A DNA stretch of 64,000 bases from an uncultured Pelagibacteraceae bacterium (GCA_902578115.1 CACHBR010000003.1:1-64000), one strand, 5' to 3'; positions 40,107 through 49,935 are shown, counted from the first letter of the stretch. Program-made: numbers and translations. Notes: generated from the letters alone by a model not told the origin.

Positions 40107-41285
40107 TTAAAGCGTAAGAGTAGAGGCTTGATTTGAATTCATCAGAATTGCACCATCAAAATCGGTAAGTTCATTTTGATCGATTATTTTTTCTAAAATT
40201 TTTGTATATTCTGAACCTGTTGCTGCATAGTTATGTAAATATTTTACAAGTTCTAGGCCTGATATTTTTTTATTAACCTTCCTAAGCTCTGCTCTTTTCT
40301 CTCTAAATTCTCTATATCCATTGTGAGTGTTCAAATTATTTTTATATGCCTGCACAGATGATCTTAAAATTGGAAATTTTAAAATTTTGTGACCTTTGTT
40401 TTTTTCTCTATCCAATGGTGCGATACCCTGTTTGCCCCAAGTCCATTGTCCAAACATTGCATTTCCCTCTAGAGCAAATCTAGAAGTTCCCCAACCACTT
40501 TCCTTGGCTGCTTGAGCAATTGCAATCGAAACAGGCACTATATCCATTCTTATCTTTAGCTCAGTTACGTCTTCATTTTTTATTGAATAATCTTCAAATC
40601 TTCTTTTTAACCAAACTTTCTCACCTCTAGTATTATTTGGTTTGCTTAAGATTTTAAAAAGTTTTTTTCTGTTTTCTAAGATTTTATTATTCTCATCTAT
40701 AATGAGGGGCAAAACAATTTTAATAAATGTATTTTTTTTTGTTTTAGTGCTTTTTATTTTCTTTAGATCTTTTGGTAATTTAGATAAATAAACCGGTTTG
40801 ACCAAAGCACCAGTCCTAATACTTTTTAGATCATATTTTAAATCCTCAAATAAGTTTAAAGTAACTTTGGTATCTAAACTTATATCTTCATCGTACTTTT
40901 TTTTAGTTTTTTCTTTATCATATTTTTTAGAAAGTTGCTTTTCACCAGTGAAATTCGACTTATATTCTTTCGCAACATGTGTAAATTTTATCTCATCAGT
41001 AACAATTTTTATATAAGGTCTAATTGTTATTAGACTTGTTATAAATCCCAGTAAAGCGATAGTTAGAATTAAATTTGTAATTACTTGTTCTTTAAATTTT
41101 ATTTCAGCAACATGTTTTCTACTGTAGCTTTGGGCTGGTAAAGGAATCTTGTTTTTTAATAAAATAAGCTCTAATTGTGATGTAGTTAAATTCTTTTTAG
41201 ATTTAATATATGATTTTACCTCAGGTACTTTATATAGCTTTGAGAGTTCTAAAAGTTGCTCTCTATATGGAATATCTTTTTTCAC
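40107..41285 (-). CDS. Bax-like glucosaminidase-domain membrane protein
   Basis: 392 aa. One membrane helix (VITNLILTIALLGFITSLI, about residues 70-90) follows a charged cytoplasmic N-terminus, which contains an SAP-like sequence. A long charged linker leads to a C-terminal GH73-type domain: PVSIAIAQAAKESGWGTSRFALEGNAMFGQW has the catalytic Glu, then YLHNYAATGSEYTKIL. This matches E. coli Bax. Probably an inner-membrane-anchored periplasmic peptidoglycan hydrolase. End of the murJ-trpS-nfuA-bax run. Confidence 0.82.
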   Translation of the reverse strand: MKKDIPYREQLLELSKLYKVPEVKSYIKSKKNLTTSQLELILLKNKIPLPAQSYSRKHVAEIKFKEQVITNLILTIALLGFITSLITIRPYIKIVTDEIKFTHVAKEYKSNFTGEKQLSKKYDKEKTKKKYDEDISLDTKVTLNLFEDLKYDLKSIRTGALVKPVYLSKLPKDLKKIKSTKTKKNTFIKIVLPLIIDENNKILENRKKLFKILSKPNNTRGEKVWLKRRFEDYSIKNEDVTELKIRMDIVPVSIAIAQAAKESGWGTSRFALEGNAMFGQWTWGKQGIAPLDREKNKGHKILKFPILRSSVQAYKNNLNTHNGYREFREKRAELRKVNKKISGLELVKYLHNYAATGSEYTKILEKIIDQNELTDFDGAILMNSNQASTLTL

Positions 41286-41295
41286 TTAATATATA

Positions 41296-41847
41296 TTAGC
41301 TAGCCTCTACTGACTTAACTTCTTTTACGTAATGACAAAGTAAATTTTGAACACCTTGTTTCAACGTCATTGTAGAGCTTGGACAACCTGAACAACTACC
41401 TTTTAATTTTACGTTAACTATACCTTCGTTAAATGATATAAATTGAATATCCCCGCCATCTTTTGCTACTGCTGGTCTAACTTTAGTTTCTAAAACATCT
41501 TTTATTTTCTGAATTGTCTCGTCTTCATCATTATTTTTTTTGTTGAAAACTACATTTTTTTTTAAGAATATTGGCTCCTTGTTTTTTTCAAAATGATCAT
41601 TAATTGACGAAATAATTGAGGGTTTAAGTGTATCCCAACTAGTTTTCTCATCTTTTTTTACACTCATAAAATTTTTTGAAATTAAAACTAACTCAACTCC
41701 TTCAAAATTAAGAATATTTTTTACAAATTCATTTTTGATTTGATTTAAATCTTTTTTTTGAAATTCCTGAGTATCAACTTCAGACAACTGTTTTTCAGAT
41801 TGAAATTTCAAAGCGTTTGGGTTTGGTGTATTTTCTATTTGTATCAT
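41296..41847 (-). CDS. nfuA: Nfu-type iron-sulfur cluster carrier
   Basis: 183 aa: an Nfu_N domain (starting MIQIENTPNPNALKFQ) and a C-terminal NifU domain whose CSGCPSS provides the C-x2-C that binds a 4Fe-4S cluster at a dimer interface; VRPAVAKDGGDIQF precedes it. It delivers clusters to apo-proteins such as MiaB, Nth or respiratory enzymes. This architecture is the mitochondrial NFU1/alphaproteobacterial form. Lies 10 bp before the Bax-like gene. Confidence 0.93.
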   Translation of the reverse strand: MIQIENTPNPNALKFQSEKQLSEVDTQEFQKKDLNQIKNEFVKNILNFEGVELVLISKNFMSVKKDEKTSWDTLKPSIISSINDHFEKNKEPIFLKKNVVFNKKNNDEDETIQKIKDVLETKVRPAVAKDGGDIQFISFNEGIVNVKLKGSCSGCPSSTMTLKQGVQNLLCHYVKEVKSVEAS

Positions 41848-41877
41848 ATTTATAATTTAACACATTTTTATAAAAAT

Positions 41878-42894
41878 TTAATGTGAAATAAATCCTACAA
41901 TATCTTTTACTTTATTTATATTTATTTTTGCTATTTCCTTTGCTTTATTTGACCCTTTTTTGAGAATGTCTATCAAATACTTCTCATCTTTTTTAAGTTC
42001 TTTGATTTTTTTTCCAATTGGACAAATTGTAGCTACAAGAACATCACAAAGTTCTTTTTTTAATTTAGAAAAATCTTTACCTGCCATACTAGCTAAAGTG
42101 TTTTCTAAAGTTTTATTTGTTATAAAGGAATAAATATTTATTAAATTTAATGCCTCAGGCCTATTTTTTAAATCTTCAATCTTAGATGGAATAGGCTCAG
42201 AGTCAGTTTTTGCTTTTTTTATCTTTTTATATATTTCGTCATCGCTGTCTTGCAAATTAATTCTAGAATATTCAGACTCATCTGATTTACTCATTTTATT
42301 TTTTCCATCCCTTAAGCTCATAACTCTTGAAAGTTTTTTTTGAATTAAAGGCTCCGGAATAGGAAAAAAATTATCTGATTTAAAATCGTTATTAAACTTT
42401 TGAGCTATATCTCTTACAAGTTCTAAATGTTGTTTTTGATCGTCTCCTACAGGTACGTGAGTTGCTTTGTATAACAAAATATCTGCAGCCATTAAATTTG
42501 GATAAACGTAAAGACCAACACTGGCATTTTCTTTATTTTTTCCTGCCTTTTCTTTAAATTGAGTCATTCTATTCATCCAGCCAATTCTAGAAATGCAATT
42601 AAAAATCCACGCAAGTTCAGAGTGTTCGCTCACTGAGGATTGATTAAATATAATACTTTTTTTAAAGTCTAAACCACATGCAATGAATGTTGCAGTTGTT
42701 TCAAGCATATTTTTTTTTAATTCTTTTGGATCCTGAAAAACAGTAATTGCATGAAGATCTACTACACAATATATACATTCCATTTTCTTTTGAAGCTCTA
42801 CAAAGTTTTTTATGGCCCCAAGGTAATTGCCTAAATGCAAATTTCCAGTAGGTTGTACACCTGAAAAAACTGTTTGTTTAAAATTATTACTCAT
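41878..42894 (-). CDS. trpS: Tryptophanyl-tRNA synthetase
   Basis: Class I aminoacyl-tRNA synthetase (338 aa, standard). The HIGH-equivalent is GVQPTGNLHLGNYLGA and the KMSKS loop is KNKMSKSD; VGDDQKQHLELVRDIA is the conserved Trp-site segment. Overlaps murJ by 4 bp, an order (murJ-trpS) common in alphaproteobacteria. Confidence 0.97.
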   Translation of the reverse strand: MSNNFKQTVFSGVQPTGNLHLGNYLGAIKNFVELQKKMECIYCVVDLHAITVFQDPKELKKNMLETTATFIACGLDFKKSIIFNQSSVSEHSELAWIFNCISRIGWMNRMTQFKEKAGKNKENASVGLYVYPNLMAADILLYKATHVPVGDDQKQHLELVRDIAQKFNNDFKSDNFFPIPEPLIQKKLSRVMSLRDGKNKMSKSDESEYSRINLQDSDDEIYKKIKKAKTDSEPIPSKIEDLKNRPEALNLINIYSFITNKTLENTLASMAGKDFSKLKKELCDVLVATICPIGKKIKELKKDEKYLIDILKKGSNKAKEIAKININKVKDIVGFISH

Positions 42895-44417
42895 TTTAAT
42901 TTATAGCTCTTAAATTTTAATATTCCCAAAATGTTTGTAATTAATAGATAAATAGCTGCTGATAAACCTATCATAATTAAAAGGTAAATTAATTTAAATT
43001 TGTAAGTATATTCTAACTTATCCTCAAAATAAACTAAACCAAAATAAAGGAAAAAACACATCAGTGCAGTTGCAAATAAAATTTTATAAATATTGATAAA
43101 AGTTTTATTTTCAAAAATTATGAGTTTACTTCTGTTAAAAAAAATAAAATAAATTAGCACTGACAACCAACTTGACAAAGTTGTAGCAATTGGAATTATT
43201 ATAAAACCATATTCTTTAAAAAAAACTACACTTATAAATACATTTGTGATCATGCTAAAAAAAGATATATAAAAAGGTATTTTTGTATTATCTCTTGCAA
43301 AATAAAAACTAGAAAGAACTTTAATTAATGCAAAAGCAGGTACACCTAAAGCAAAATACATTAATGCTAAAGATGTGTTAGTTACATCATCTTGCGTAAA
43401 AGAACCATATCCAAATAAGCTATTCACAATTTCTTTGGATGCAATAAATAAACCAAATGCTGCGGGAAGTGATAAAGCAAGAGATAATTCTAAAGATTTA
43501 TTTTGTAAAATATTAATAGAATTTTTATTATTCTCTTTAATTTTTTTTGATAGATTTGGTAAAACCACAGTTCCAACTGCTATCCCTGCAATAGCTAAAT
43601 TAATTTGATAAATTCTATCAGCATAATAAAGATAAGATACTGCCCCTGTTTGAAAAGAAGCTATAATAGTTCCTACAAGAATGTTAATTTGTGTAATACC
43701 AGCAGAAAAAATACTTGGTAAAAGTTTTTGAAAAAAATCTTTAATATTTTTTTTTAATTTAAATGATATTTTTAAAGATGGAAAATAAAATCTTTTAGTA
43801 AAAAAAATTAGTATTAAAAACTGAACAATTCCTGAAAAGGTTACACCTATAGATAAACTTTTAGCTATATTCAATTCTAAATTAAATGCTAATAACAATG
43901 AAAAAATGAGTACAATATTTAAAGCAATTGGTGCAGCGGCGGCGGCGGCAAATTTATTATTTGTGTTTAAAATCCCTGCAAGCATAGAGGATAAACTCAC
44001 AAAAAGTAAAAAGGGGAAAGTTATTCTAGTAAATTCAACAGCTAAACTTAATTTTTCACTTTCAGCAAAAAAACCTGGTGCGATAAGATATACAACTACT
44101 GGCGTAAAAATCTCTACTATAATTATAATAAATATTAATATGTAGAGTAGTAAATTAAAAACTTCGTCAGCAAATATTTTTCCTTCTTTTTTATTTTTTA
44201 AATTTGCTTTTGCATAACTTGGTATGAATGCAGCATTAAATGTCCCCTCTGCGAACAGTCTTCTAAATGTATTTGGTAATCTAAAGGCTACAAAAAAAGC
44301 ATCGGCATAGATTGTTGTTCCCAGGAAAATAGCAATCAAAATATCTCTCAGATATCCTAAAACTCTACTTATTAGAGTGTAAAAACCAAATACGGACGTG
44401 GAAGATAATAAATTCAT
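42891..44417 (-). CDS. murJ: Lipid II flippase MurJ
   Basis: MOP-superfamily flippase that moves lipid II across the inner membrane (508 aa, about 14 hydrophobic helices). Recognisable features are the N-terminal SRVLGYLRDILIAIFLG, FFVAFRLPNTFRRLFAEGTFNAAFIPSYA and GAVSYLYYADRIYQI. Oddity: a six-alanine run at 43933-43950 is written with four consecutive GCC codons, a GC-rich triplet run in an AT-rich genome. First gene of the run murJ-trpS-nfuA-bax and divergent from maeB. Confidence 0.95.
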   Translation of the reverse strand: MNLLSSTSVFGFYTLISRVLGYLRDILIAIFLGTTIYADAFFVAFRLPNTFRRLFAEGTFNAAFIPSYAKANLKNKKEGKIFADEVFNLLLYILIFIIIIVEIFTPVVVYLIAPGFFAESEKLSLAVEFTRITFPFLLFVSLSSMLAGILNTNNKFAAAAAAPIALNIVLIFSLLLAFNLELNIAKSLSIGVTFSGIVQFLILIFFTKRFYFPSLKISFKLKKNIKDFFQKLLPSIFSAGITQINILVGTIIASFQTGAVSYLYYADRIYQINLAIAGIAVGTVVLPNLSKKIKENNKNSINILQNKSLELSLALSLPAAFGLFIASKEIVNSLFGYGSFTQDDVTNTSLALMYFALGVPAFALIKVLSSFYFARDNTKIPFYISFFSMITNVFISVVFFKEYGFIIIPIATTLSSWLSVLIYFIFFNRSKLIIFENKTFINIYKILFATALMCFFLYFGLVYFEDKLEYTYKFKLIYLLIMIGLSAAIYLLITNILGILKFKSYKLK

Positions 44418-44474
44418 AATTAAGACAAAATTTTTAGTGATTTAATGTCATTTATATTACATACTCAAATTTTA

Positions 44475-46769
44475 ATGACAAAAAAATCAAAAATTGATCA
44501 CTATACAGATAAAGAAGCATTAGACTTTCATAATAAAGGAAAGTCTGGCAAAATTGAGATTATATCTTCTAAATCTTTAACAACAAAAAGAGACCTGTCT
44601 CTAGCTTATTCACCAGGTGTTGCCGTTCCTGTTATGGAGATTTCAAAAAATCCAGATGCTGCTTATGAATATACAAGCAAAGGAAATTTAGTTGCTGTTA
44701 TAAGTAATGGTTCAGCAATTTTGGGTCTTGGAAATTTAGGTGCTTTAGCATCTAAACCAGTTATGGAAGGTAAGGCCGTTTTATTTAAAAGGTTCGCAGA
44801 TATAGACGCAATTGATATTGAGATTGATAATAAAAATTCTGATGAAATTATAAAATGTATACAAAATATAGGAAATAGTTTTGGTGGAATAAATTTAGAA
44901 GACATTGCAGCACCAGATTGTTTCATCATAGAAAGTAAATTAAGAGAAACTTTAGATATTCCTATATTTCATGATGATCAACATGGTACAGCAATAATCA
45001 CTACTGCAGCTCTGATAAATGCACTTGATATATCAAAAAAAAAAGTTGGTGATGTTAAAATCGTCGTAAATGGAGCGGGAGCCTCTGCAATAGCATGTGC
45101 AAATCTTTTTAAAAAAATCGGAATTAAAAGTGAAAATATTTTAATGCTTGATAGAAAAGGTGTAATTTATAAAGGAAGGGATAATATTGATCAATTTAAG
45201 TCAGTTTATTCTGTTGAGACAAAACTAAGAACACTCTCAGAAGCTATTAAAGGAGCAGATATTTTTTTAGGGTTGTCGGCAAAAAATGTTTTGACGAAAG
45301 ACATGGTGAAATCTATGTCTAAAAATCCGATAATTTTTGCATGTGCAAATCCAGACCCAGAGATAAAACCTGAGTTAGTTGATGAAGTTAGATCCGATGC
45401 AATAGTTGCAACAGGAAGGTCTGATTATCCAAATCAAGTAAATAATCTAATTGGATTTCCATATATTTTTAGAGGTGCTCTAGATGTAAGGGCAAAGGAA
45501 ATAAATGACGAAATGAAAATCGCAGCAGCAAAAGCAATTGCTACACTTGCAAGAGAAGAAGTGCCTGACGAAGTGGTAAACGCATACGGGGGGGAAAGAC
45601 CGCACTACGGTAAAGATTATATTATTCCATCAACTTTTGATCCTAGATTAATTAGTAGAATTCCGTCTGCAGTAGCAGAAGCAGCGATGAAGTCTGGTGT
45701 AGCAAGAAAAAAAATTGAGGATATTGAGATTTACAAGGATCAACTAACAAATAGACTTGATCCATCTATGAGTATTATGCAAGGAATTAATGCTCAAATC
45801 AAAAAACAACCAAAAACTGTTGTCTTTGCTGAAGGTGAAGATCAAAATATGTTAAAAGCTGCTGTAGCTTATAAAAATAGTAGATTAGGAACTCCTATTT
45901 TAATTGGTAATGAAAAAAGGGTTAAGGAGCAGCTGAAAGAAATTGGTTTAGACGAAAATTACAAAATTAAAATTGTAAATTCTACTGACAAAAATAAAAG
46001 AGAGCTCTATTCAAAAAAACTTTATTCTAAATTACAAAGAAAAGGTTTGTTAGAAAGAGATGTGGATAGACTAATTCGAAACGATAGAATTATCTGGGGA
46101 GCCTCTATGGTTGATTGTGGAGATGCAGATGCAATGGTAACAGGAAACATTAGGCATTATGCTGCATCTATTGAAAGCCTCAAAAAAGTGGTAGACCCAA
46201 GACAAGGTGAAATCTTATTTGGTCTTAATATGATAATAACCCCAAAAAAAACCATTTTTATTGCAGACACTCAAGTGAATGATTTTCCATCTGCAGAAGA
46301 TTTAGTTAAAATTTCTATTTCTAGTGTAAGAGTTGCTAAGTTATTTGGTTTTGATCCAAAAGTAGCGTTTTTATCACATTCAACATTTGGAAAACCTTCA
46401 TCTAGAAATACAAGACACGTAAGAGACGCAATAGAACTTCTTAAAAGCAAAAAAGTAGATTTTGATTTCGATGGTGAGATGCAGCCAGACGTTGCTCTTA
46501 ACCCAAAATATAAAGAAACTTATCCTTTTTCAAAGATAGTAGGTAATGCTAATATTTTAATCATGCCAGCTCTTCACAGTGCTGCAATATCAACTAAACT
46601 AATGAAAACAATTGGTGGCGCAAAAATTATAGGTCCTTTACTAATCGGTTTAGGCTTACCAATTGAAATTGCTCCTTTAAGATCGTCTTCGAATGATATA
46701 TTGAACCTTGCTTCAGTCGCTGCCTATTCTGCTGAAATAATCGATTATAAAAGTAAAAAAATAAATTAA
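44475..46769 (+). CDS. maeB: NADP-dependent malic enzyme with phosphotransacetylase-like domain
   Basis: Oxidative decarboxylation of malate to pyruvate with NADPH formation (764 aa). The malic-enzyme half has TTKRDLSLAYSPGVAVP, the substrate Tyr/Lys region, DIAAPDCFIIE, FHDDQHGTAI, and the NADP fold VVNGAGASAIACANLF. From about residue 435 a PTA-like domain follows (PKTVVFAEGEDQNMLKAA to the end), usually regulatory and acetyl-CoA-sensing. ATG 44475 matches family N-termini; an upstream in-frame ATG adds ten non-conserved residues. Confidence 0.96.
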   Translation: MTKKSKIDHYTDKEALDFHNKGKSGKIEIISSKSLTTKRDLSLAYSPGVAVPVMEISKNPDAAYEYTSKGNLVAVISNGSAILGLGNLGALASKPVMEGKAVLFKRFADIDAIDIEIDNKNSDEIIKCIQNIGNSFGGINLEDIAAPDCFIIESKLRETLDIPIFHDDQHGTAIITTAALINALDISKKKVGDVKIVVNGAGASAIACANLFKKIGIKSENILMLDRKGVIYKGRDNIDQFKSVYSVETKLRTLSEAIKGADIFLGLSAKNVLTKDMVKSMSKNPIIFACANPDPEIKPELVDEVRSDAIVATGRSDYPNQVNNLIGFPYIFRGALDVRAKEINDEMKIAAAKAIATLAREEVPDEVVNAYGGERPHYGKDYIIPSTFDPRLISRIPSAVAEAAMKSGVARKKIEDIEIYKDQLTNRLDPSMSIMQGINAQIKKQPKTVVFAEGEDQNMLKAAVAYKNSRLGTPILIGNEKRVKEQLKEIGLDENYKIKIVNSTDKNKRELYSKKLYSKLQRKGLLERDVDRLIRNDRIIWGASMVDCGDADAMVTGNIRHYAASIESLKKVVDPRQGEILFGLNMIITPKKTIFIADTQVNDFPSAEDLVKISISSVRVAKLFGFDPKVAFLSHSTFGKPSSRNTRHVRDAIELLKSKKVDFDFDGEMQPDVALNPKYKETYPFSKIVGNANILIMPALHSAAISTKLMKTIGGAKIIGPLLIGLGLPIEIAPLRSSSNDILNLASVAAYSAEIIDYKSKKIN

Positions 46770-47356
46770 TTTTTATGTCTGCTTAATTCCTCTACCAAAT
46801 AAATACTTGGTACAACATCTTTGACACCATGTATTTGATCAGCTTCTGAAAGAACTTTTTCTTTTTCATCTTTTGTCATAGCTATTCCAAAAATATAAAT
46901 TTTACCTTCTATCGTATCTATTGTGTAGTTTGATGCCTTAGTTAATTTGTTAAATATAAGTGCCGTTTTTAATTGGGAAGTTATTAGAATGTCTTTGGCT
47001 GTACTTTTAAAATTACTTTTTCCTTTTATTGTAATCGTGCTTTGAACTGATCTAGCTCCCTTTGTTTCCCATGCTGCTTTAATAATTTTCAACTTTTCCT
47101 CTGGTTCATCAACTTTTCCAGATAAATAGATGTTCCCGTCTAATACTTTTGGACTGATATTAATTATATATTTTTTATCAGTTAAAGCTAATCTTCCAAC
47201 TAAATTTTTTTGCATAATTGAGTCATCGATTTGCATACCAACTGTTCTTGGATCATAAGCTATACTTACACCTGAACCAAAAATTCCGACTGAGGATGTG
47301 CCAACACAAGAAAATGTTAATGCGGTTAAAAATAATATTAAAAAAAAATTTTTCAT
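46766..47356 (-). CDS. Double-BON-domain outer-membrane lipoprotein (DolP/YraP-like)
   Basis: 196 aa. Signal peptide with lipobox LTFSC, then two BON domains (about residues 55-115 and 125-190). E. coli DolP, of the same layout and encoded near rsmI and lpoA, supports outer-membrane integrity and BAM function. ATG 47356 gives a 4-bp ATGA overlap with rsmI and starts MKNFFLILFL, better than an upstream start at 47377 inside rsmI. The stop codon interlocks with maeB by 4 bp. Confidence 0.87.
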   Translation of the reverse strand: MKNFFLILFLTALTFSCVGTSSVGIFGSGVSIAYDPRTVGMQIDDSIMQKNLVGRLALTDKKYIINISPKVLDGNIYLSGKVDEPEEKLKIIKAAWETKGARSVQSTITIKGKSNFKSTAKDILITSQLKTALIFNKLTKASNYTIDTIEGKIYIFGIAMTKDEKEKVLSEADQIHGVKDVVPSIYLVEELSRHKN

Positions 47357-48192
47357 GTTTTCTTTAGTTTTAAACAAATATCATATATTTTTTTTTTAGA
47401 TAAATTATTTTTTTGTGAAAATAAGTTAACCACATCTTTTACACTATATTTTTTTAAATATTGTTTTATTTCGATGTTTAATTTTTTGGTATCTATAACA
47501 GTATTATTGGTAAAATTTTCACTATTCCCAGATATAACAATTGTAAGTTCACCTTTTAAATTTTCTTTAAAACCTGAAAATTTATCTAAATTAAATCTAT
47601 AAAAAGTTTCATGAATTTTTGTCATTTCCCTTGCAATGAAAACTTCTCTTTTTTTCATGAATTTTTTAAAAAGTTTCATATAAAAGTTTATTTTTATTGC
47701 AGGAATGAAAAATACCAGGTTAAATTTATGTTCTTTTAATTTTTTTAATTCTTTTTCAATAGCTGTCTGTTTTTTTGGTAAAAAACCATAAAAAAAGTAT
47801 TGATCACTTAAACCTGAAACAGATATTGCTGTTGTTGCAGCTGAAACACCAGGTATTGGAAATATTTTTAAATTATTTTTAATACATTCTTTGATTAGAA
47901 CTAATCCAGGGTCTGAAATAGTTGGGGTACCCGCATCTGAGATCATCGAAATCACCTCTCCATTTTTTATATTTTCTAAAATAATTGAAGCTGTTTTTTT
48001 TTCGTTAAACTTGTGATGAGAAATTAATTTATTGTTGATATTGTAATGATTAAGTAATTTAATTGACCTTCTAGTGTCTTCACAAAGAATTTTATCTGAG
48101 TTTTTAAGTACATTTAAAGCTCTTAATGTAATATCATCCAAGTTTCCTATTGGAGTTGAAACAATATATAAACCTGATAAAAAATTATTCAT
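47353..48192 (-). CDS. rsmI: 16S rRNA (cytidine1402-2'-O)-methyltransferase
   Basis: SAM-dependent 2'-O-methylation of C1402 in the ribosomal P site (279 aa). The tetrapyrrole-methylase fold is marked by LYIVSTPIGNLDDITLRAL, ILCEDTRR, ISDAGTPTISDPG and FPIPGVSAATTAIS. Only 5 bp separate its ATG from the divergent LpoA-like gene, and no Shine-Dalgarno is visible in that space. Synteny with lpoA and dolP reproduces the E. coli yraL-yraM-yraP neighbourhood. Confidence 0.95.
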   Translation of the reverse strand: MNNFLSGLYIVSTPIGNLDDITLRALNVLKNSDKILCEDTRRSIKLLNHYNINNKLISHHKFNEKKTASIILENIKNGEVISMISDAGTPTISDPGLVLIKECIKNNLKIFPIPGVSAATTAISVSGLSDQYFFYGFLPKKQTAIEKELKKLKEHKFNLVFFIPAIKINFYMKLFKKFMKKREVFIAREMTKIHETFYRFNLDKFSGFKENLKGELTIVISGNSENFTNNTVIDTKKLNIEIKQYLKKYSVKDVVNLFSQKNNLSKKKIYDICLKLKKT

Positions 48193-48197
48193 AAAAA

Positions 48198-49361
48198 ATG
48201 AAAAAAATCATCACTATATTTTTATCTTATTTGTCACTTACTTTTAATACTTTTGTTTTTGCTGTTGAGAACAATAATGCAAATATTCTAAAAATTGGAA
48301 TTTTAGCACCTTTCTCGGGAGAATTTAAATTTATGGGTGAAACAATTTTATTTTCTGTGAATTTAGCTTTGCACGATATAAATGATGATTCGATTAAGAT
48401 ATATCCAAAAGACTCTGGCTCAAGTAAAGAAAAAATAATAAGTGCGTGTAAGGAATTTCAGGACGAAGGTATTAACATTATTATAGGGCCGATAGACTCA
48501 ACTTTTACAAACGATTTAAAAAGATTTGACGATTTAGTATTTTTGTCTTTATCGAATATGAACTCAAGTATTGAAAAAAATGTCATGATGATGGGTATAA
48601 ACTTAGAATCTCAATTATTAGCAATAAAAAATTTTATTGATAAAAAAAATAAGAAAAAGACAATAATTTTGTACCCAGATGATAATAAGTCTAAGCATAT
48701 TGAAAAAAAAATAAAAGAATTAGCTTTTAGTAATTCTAGAATTTTTAAATATAGTAATGACTCTGAGGTTTTGACAGGTCAGATTGAAAAATTGACAAAT
48801 TACAAACAAAGAAAGATTAATTTGGAGTCTAGAGTAAAAATTCTAGAAAAATCTGAATTACCCAAGGATTTAAGAGAATTAAATCAACTTAAGCAAAAAT
48901 ATACTTTAGGAAAAGTCAACTTTGACTCTGTTGTCATTATTGATTTTGATGATGGATTAAAAAGTGTATTAACTTCTTTAGCTTATACAGATGTGTCTGA
49001 GAAAGATGTGTTGATTATTACAGCAAATCAATGGTTTGATAATAGTATATTGTCTGAAACTTCTATCAAAAGTTTTTATTTTCCATCAATTAATTTAAAA
49101 AATTTCAAATCTTTTAATCAAAAATTTTTTAAAACTTATGAATATTATCCTAATGAAATTTCAATTATATCCTATGATGTAACAGGATTTATATATTATC
49201 TCTGGAAAAATAATAAAAAAATTAAATCTTCAGGTGATTTTAATCTTAAAGAAGAAATTAAGGGTAAAATAGGAAGTTTTTTAATTTCAGAAAATAAAGT
49301 GATTCAAAAACTCGAAATTTATAAACTAGAAGAAAATAAATTTATCAAAAATAAACTTTAA
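48198..49361 (+). CDS. LpoA-like penicillin-binding-protein activator / type 1 periplasmic binding fold
   Basis: 387 aa, exported: signal peptide MKKIITIFLSYLSLTFNTF with probable cleavage after VFA. The rest is a type 1 periplasmic-binding fold: LKIGILAPFSGEFKFMGETI, INIIIGPIDSTFTNDL, KTIILYPDD. Position beside rsmI matches LpoA (YraM), the outer-membrane activator of PBP1A. Unlike E. coli LpoA there is no lipobox cysteine and no N-terminal TPR domain, so it would be soluble in the periplasm. Function by context only. The 3' end overlaps rdgB by 17 bp. Confidence 0.78.
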   Translation: MKKIITIFLSYLSLTFNTFVFAVENNNANILKIGILAPFSGEFKFMGETILFSVNLALHDINDDSIKIYPKDSGSSKEKIISACKEFQDEGINIIIGPIDSTFTNDLKRFDDLVFLSLSNMNSSIEKNVMMMGINLESQLLAIKNFIDKKNKKKTIILYPDDNKSKHIEKKIKELAFSNSRIFKYSNDSEVLTGQIEKLTNYKQRKINLESRVKILEKSELPKDLRELNQLKQKYTLGKVNFDSVVIIDFDDGLKSVLTSLAYTDVSEKDVLIITANQWFDNSILSETSIKSFYFPSINLKNFKSFNQKFFKTYEYYPNEISIISYDVTGFIYYLWKNNKKIKSSGDFNLKEEIKGKIGSFLISENKVIQKLEIYKLEENKFIKNKL

Positions 49362-49935
49362 TTTTTTTGAATAATTTTTGATAAGCTACTTGTCTATGGT
49401 CTATTTTTAACTTTTCTAGATAGTTCATTTCAGCAAATGTTTTTGAGTAACCCTTGGGTATAAAAATTGGATCATAACCAAAACCGTTTGTGCCTTTGAT
49501 ATCTGTTATATTGCCTTTTATTATGCCTGTTTCAGTTATTTTTTTTCCGTCAGGCCACCTGATAGTAAGACTGCTAACAAATTGAGCGTTTGTATTTTTG
49601 TTTAGTTTTTTTACTTTATCTAATATTTTTATCATTGCATTCTGAAACCCACCTAGTTCATCTGCCCATCTTGATGAAAAAATTCCAGGCTCGCCATTTA
49701 AGCAATCAACTTCGAGGCCCGAGTCATCTGATAAAGTTACTAAATTAGATTTTTCACAAAAAAAATTAGCCTTAATTTCAGAATTTTCTTCAAAAGTTTT
49801 GCCATTTTCAACTGGACTTTCTATATCAAGATTAATTGGTGATATTTTTTCTATTTTTTTTGGTAGTAAATCACTAATTTCAATAAATTTGCCTTTATTA
49901 TGAGTTCCTACTAATATTTTATCAATTTTTTGCAT
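49345..49935 (-). CDS. rdgB: dITP/XTP pyrophosphatase (RdgB/HAM1)
   Basis: House-cleaning enzyme that hydrolyses deaminated purine nucleotides (196 aa). Motifs: LVGTHNKGKFIEI at the start, VTLSDDSGLEVDCLNGEPGIFSSRW in the active site, GFGYDPIFIPKGYSKTFAEM. In many alphaproteobacteria it stands near hrcA-grpE; here it is divergent from grpE with a 40-bp gap and hrcA is absent. Confidence 0.95.
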   Translation of the reverse strand: MQKIDKILVGTHNKGKFIEISDLLPKKIEKISPINLDIESPVENGKTFEENSEIKANFFCEKSNLVTLSDDSGLEVDCLNGEPGIFSSRWADELGGFQNAMIKILDKVKKLNKNTNAQFVSSLTIRWPDGKKITETGIIKGNITDIKGTNGFGYDPIFIPKGYSKTFAEMNYLEKLKIDHRQVAYQKLFKKIKVYF

